39,994 bases of DNA. It comes from DATKCJ01 sp035513275. GTDB lineage: Bacteria > Verrucomicrobiota > Verrucomicrobiia > Opitutales > Opitutaceae. Under the pieces are notes generated by a model. It had not been told where the DNA came from. It searched no databases and saw only the letters and a program-made list of their open reading frames with translations. Made by a program: the position numbers and the translations under genes. Of this stretch, positions 39,792 to 39,994 are shown piece by piece (position 1 is the first letter of the stretch; the number at the start of each line of letters is the position of its first letter). The stretch covers positions 1-39,994 of the forward strand of contig DATKCJ010000269.1 in NCBI GenBank assembly GCA_035513275.1. Direction: 5' to 3'.

Positions 39792-39994
39792 ATGTCCATC
39801 GAGCTGGCTTTTCTCATCGGTCTCGCGGTCCTTCTGATCCTTGCGATTCCGCTCAAGGTAAACGCGTTTGTCAGCCTTCTCCTGTCGGCGGTCACGATCG
39901 GTCTCCTTTCCGGTCTCGGTGCCACGACGACGATGGACGTGATCGTGAAGGGCTTCGGGTCCACTGTCGGGAAGATCGGGATCATTATCATCTT
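39792..39994 (+). CDS. GntP-type gluconate/hydroxyacid permease, N-terminal part
   Basis: The gene begins at ATG 39792 and runs off the window after 67 codons. The visible part has three hydrophobic helices (L-A-F-L-I-G-L-A-V-L-L-I-L; F-V-S-L-L-L-S-A-V-T-I-G-L-L-S-G; I-G-I-I-I-I) with the P-L-K-V-N-A-F loop and a G-F-G-S-T-V-G-K-I-G stretch, typical of GntP/GntT family proteins, which import gluconate and similar acids with H+. It follows the TtuC-like gene by 30 bases, so the two are likely co-transcribed. Confidence 0.8.
   Translation, partial: MSIELAFLIGLAVLLILAIPLKVNAFVSLLLSAVTIGLLSGLGATTTMDVIVKGFGSTVGKIGIIII

Noticed and set aside
1..39994. CRISPR array, tRNA, rRNA, prophage or transposase genes
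   Set aside because: Looked for regular direct repeats, tRNA-like cloverleafs and integrase/transposase motifs; none were seen.

Overview
The window is a GC-rich, gene-dense stretch of a bacterial chromosome given over almost wholly to carbohydrate and sugar-acid use. The mix of two GH78 rhamnosidase-like enzymes, GH43, GH130, GH28-like and heparinase-like proteins, a sulfatase, several signal-peptide esterases, GPH/SLC45-type MFS carriers, Gfo/Idh/MocA and AP-endonuclease-2-type sugar enzymes and a LacI regulator, together with mostly leaderless-looking or non-Shine-Dalgarno starts, suggests Verrucomicrobiota, probably Opitutaceae or a relative. This is inference from gene content; there is no rRNA or tRNA here to settle it.

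Layout. 1-866 (+): tail of a ribose-type ABC permease and a small ferric-reductase-like membrane protein. 902-6354 (-): an operon read from right to left, YdjC/ChbG-like deacetylase, sugar isomerase/epimerase, zinc alcohol dehydrogenase, SDR and a secreted esterase-GH43 fusion; the last four genes are joined by three 4-base ATGA overlaps. 6542-7864 (+): secreted esterase. 7877-13254 (-): GH78 rhamnosidase, a HUMPS-family lyase starting at TTG inside the rhamnosidase stop, a small lipoprotein and a GH130 phosphorylase. 13615-14661 (+): D-2-hydroxyacid dehydrogenase, divergent from the rhamnosidase across a 360-base control region with several inverted repeats. 14679-16094 (-): GPH-type MFS carrier, divergent from the second GH78 gene (16576-19269, +) across 481 bases. 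19270-19496: intergenic palindromic repeats between convergent genes. 19497-23755 (-): exported ADP-ribosylglycohydrolase-family protein, type I ABC exporter, Gfo/Idh/MocA oxidoreductase. 24035-31642 (+): GH28-like protein, exported unknown protein, MFS carrier, heparinase-like protein, the remnant of a GH3 beta-glucosidase gene, LacI regulator. 31666-36546 (-): CocE/NonD hydrolase with an EF-hand loop, secreted FAD oxidoreductase, secreted esterase. 36821-39994 (+): sulfatase, tartrate/D-malate dehydrogenase-like enzyme, start of a GntP-type permease.

How it may work together (inference). Secreted esterases, the GH43 fusion, the sulfatase and the heparinase-like protein would trim a decorated, probably rhamnose- and uronate-containing polysaccharide outside the cytoplasm. 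The MFS carriers and the ABC system would bring in oligosaccharides or glycosides. The GH78, GH130 and GH28-like proteins lack visible signal peptides and would finish the job in the cytoplasm. The dehydrogenases, isomerase, HUMPS lyase, hydroxyacid dehydrogenase and TtuC-like enzyme would handle the released sugars and acids. The most unusual points are the HUMPS gene without its usual partner in a rhamnosidase operon, the exported ADP-ribosylglycohydrolase plus ABC exporter module, the esterase-GH43 fusion, the GH3 remnant, and several lyase/hydrolase relatives lacking a canonical residue.
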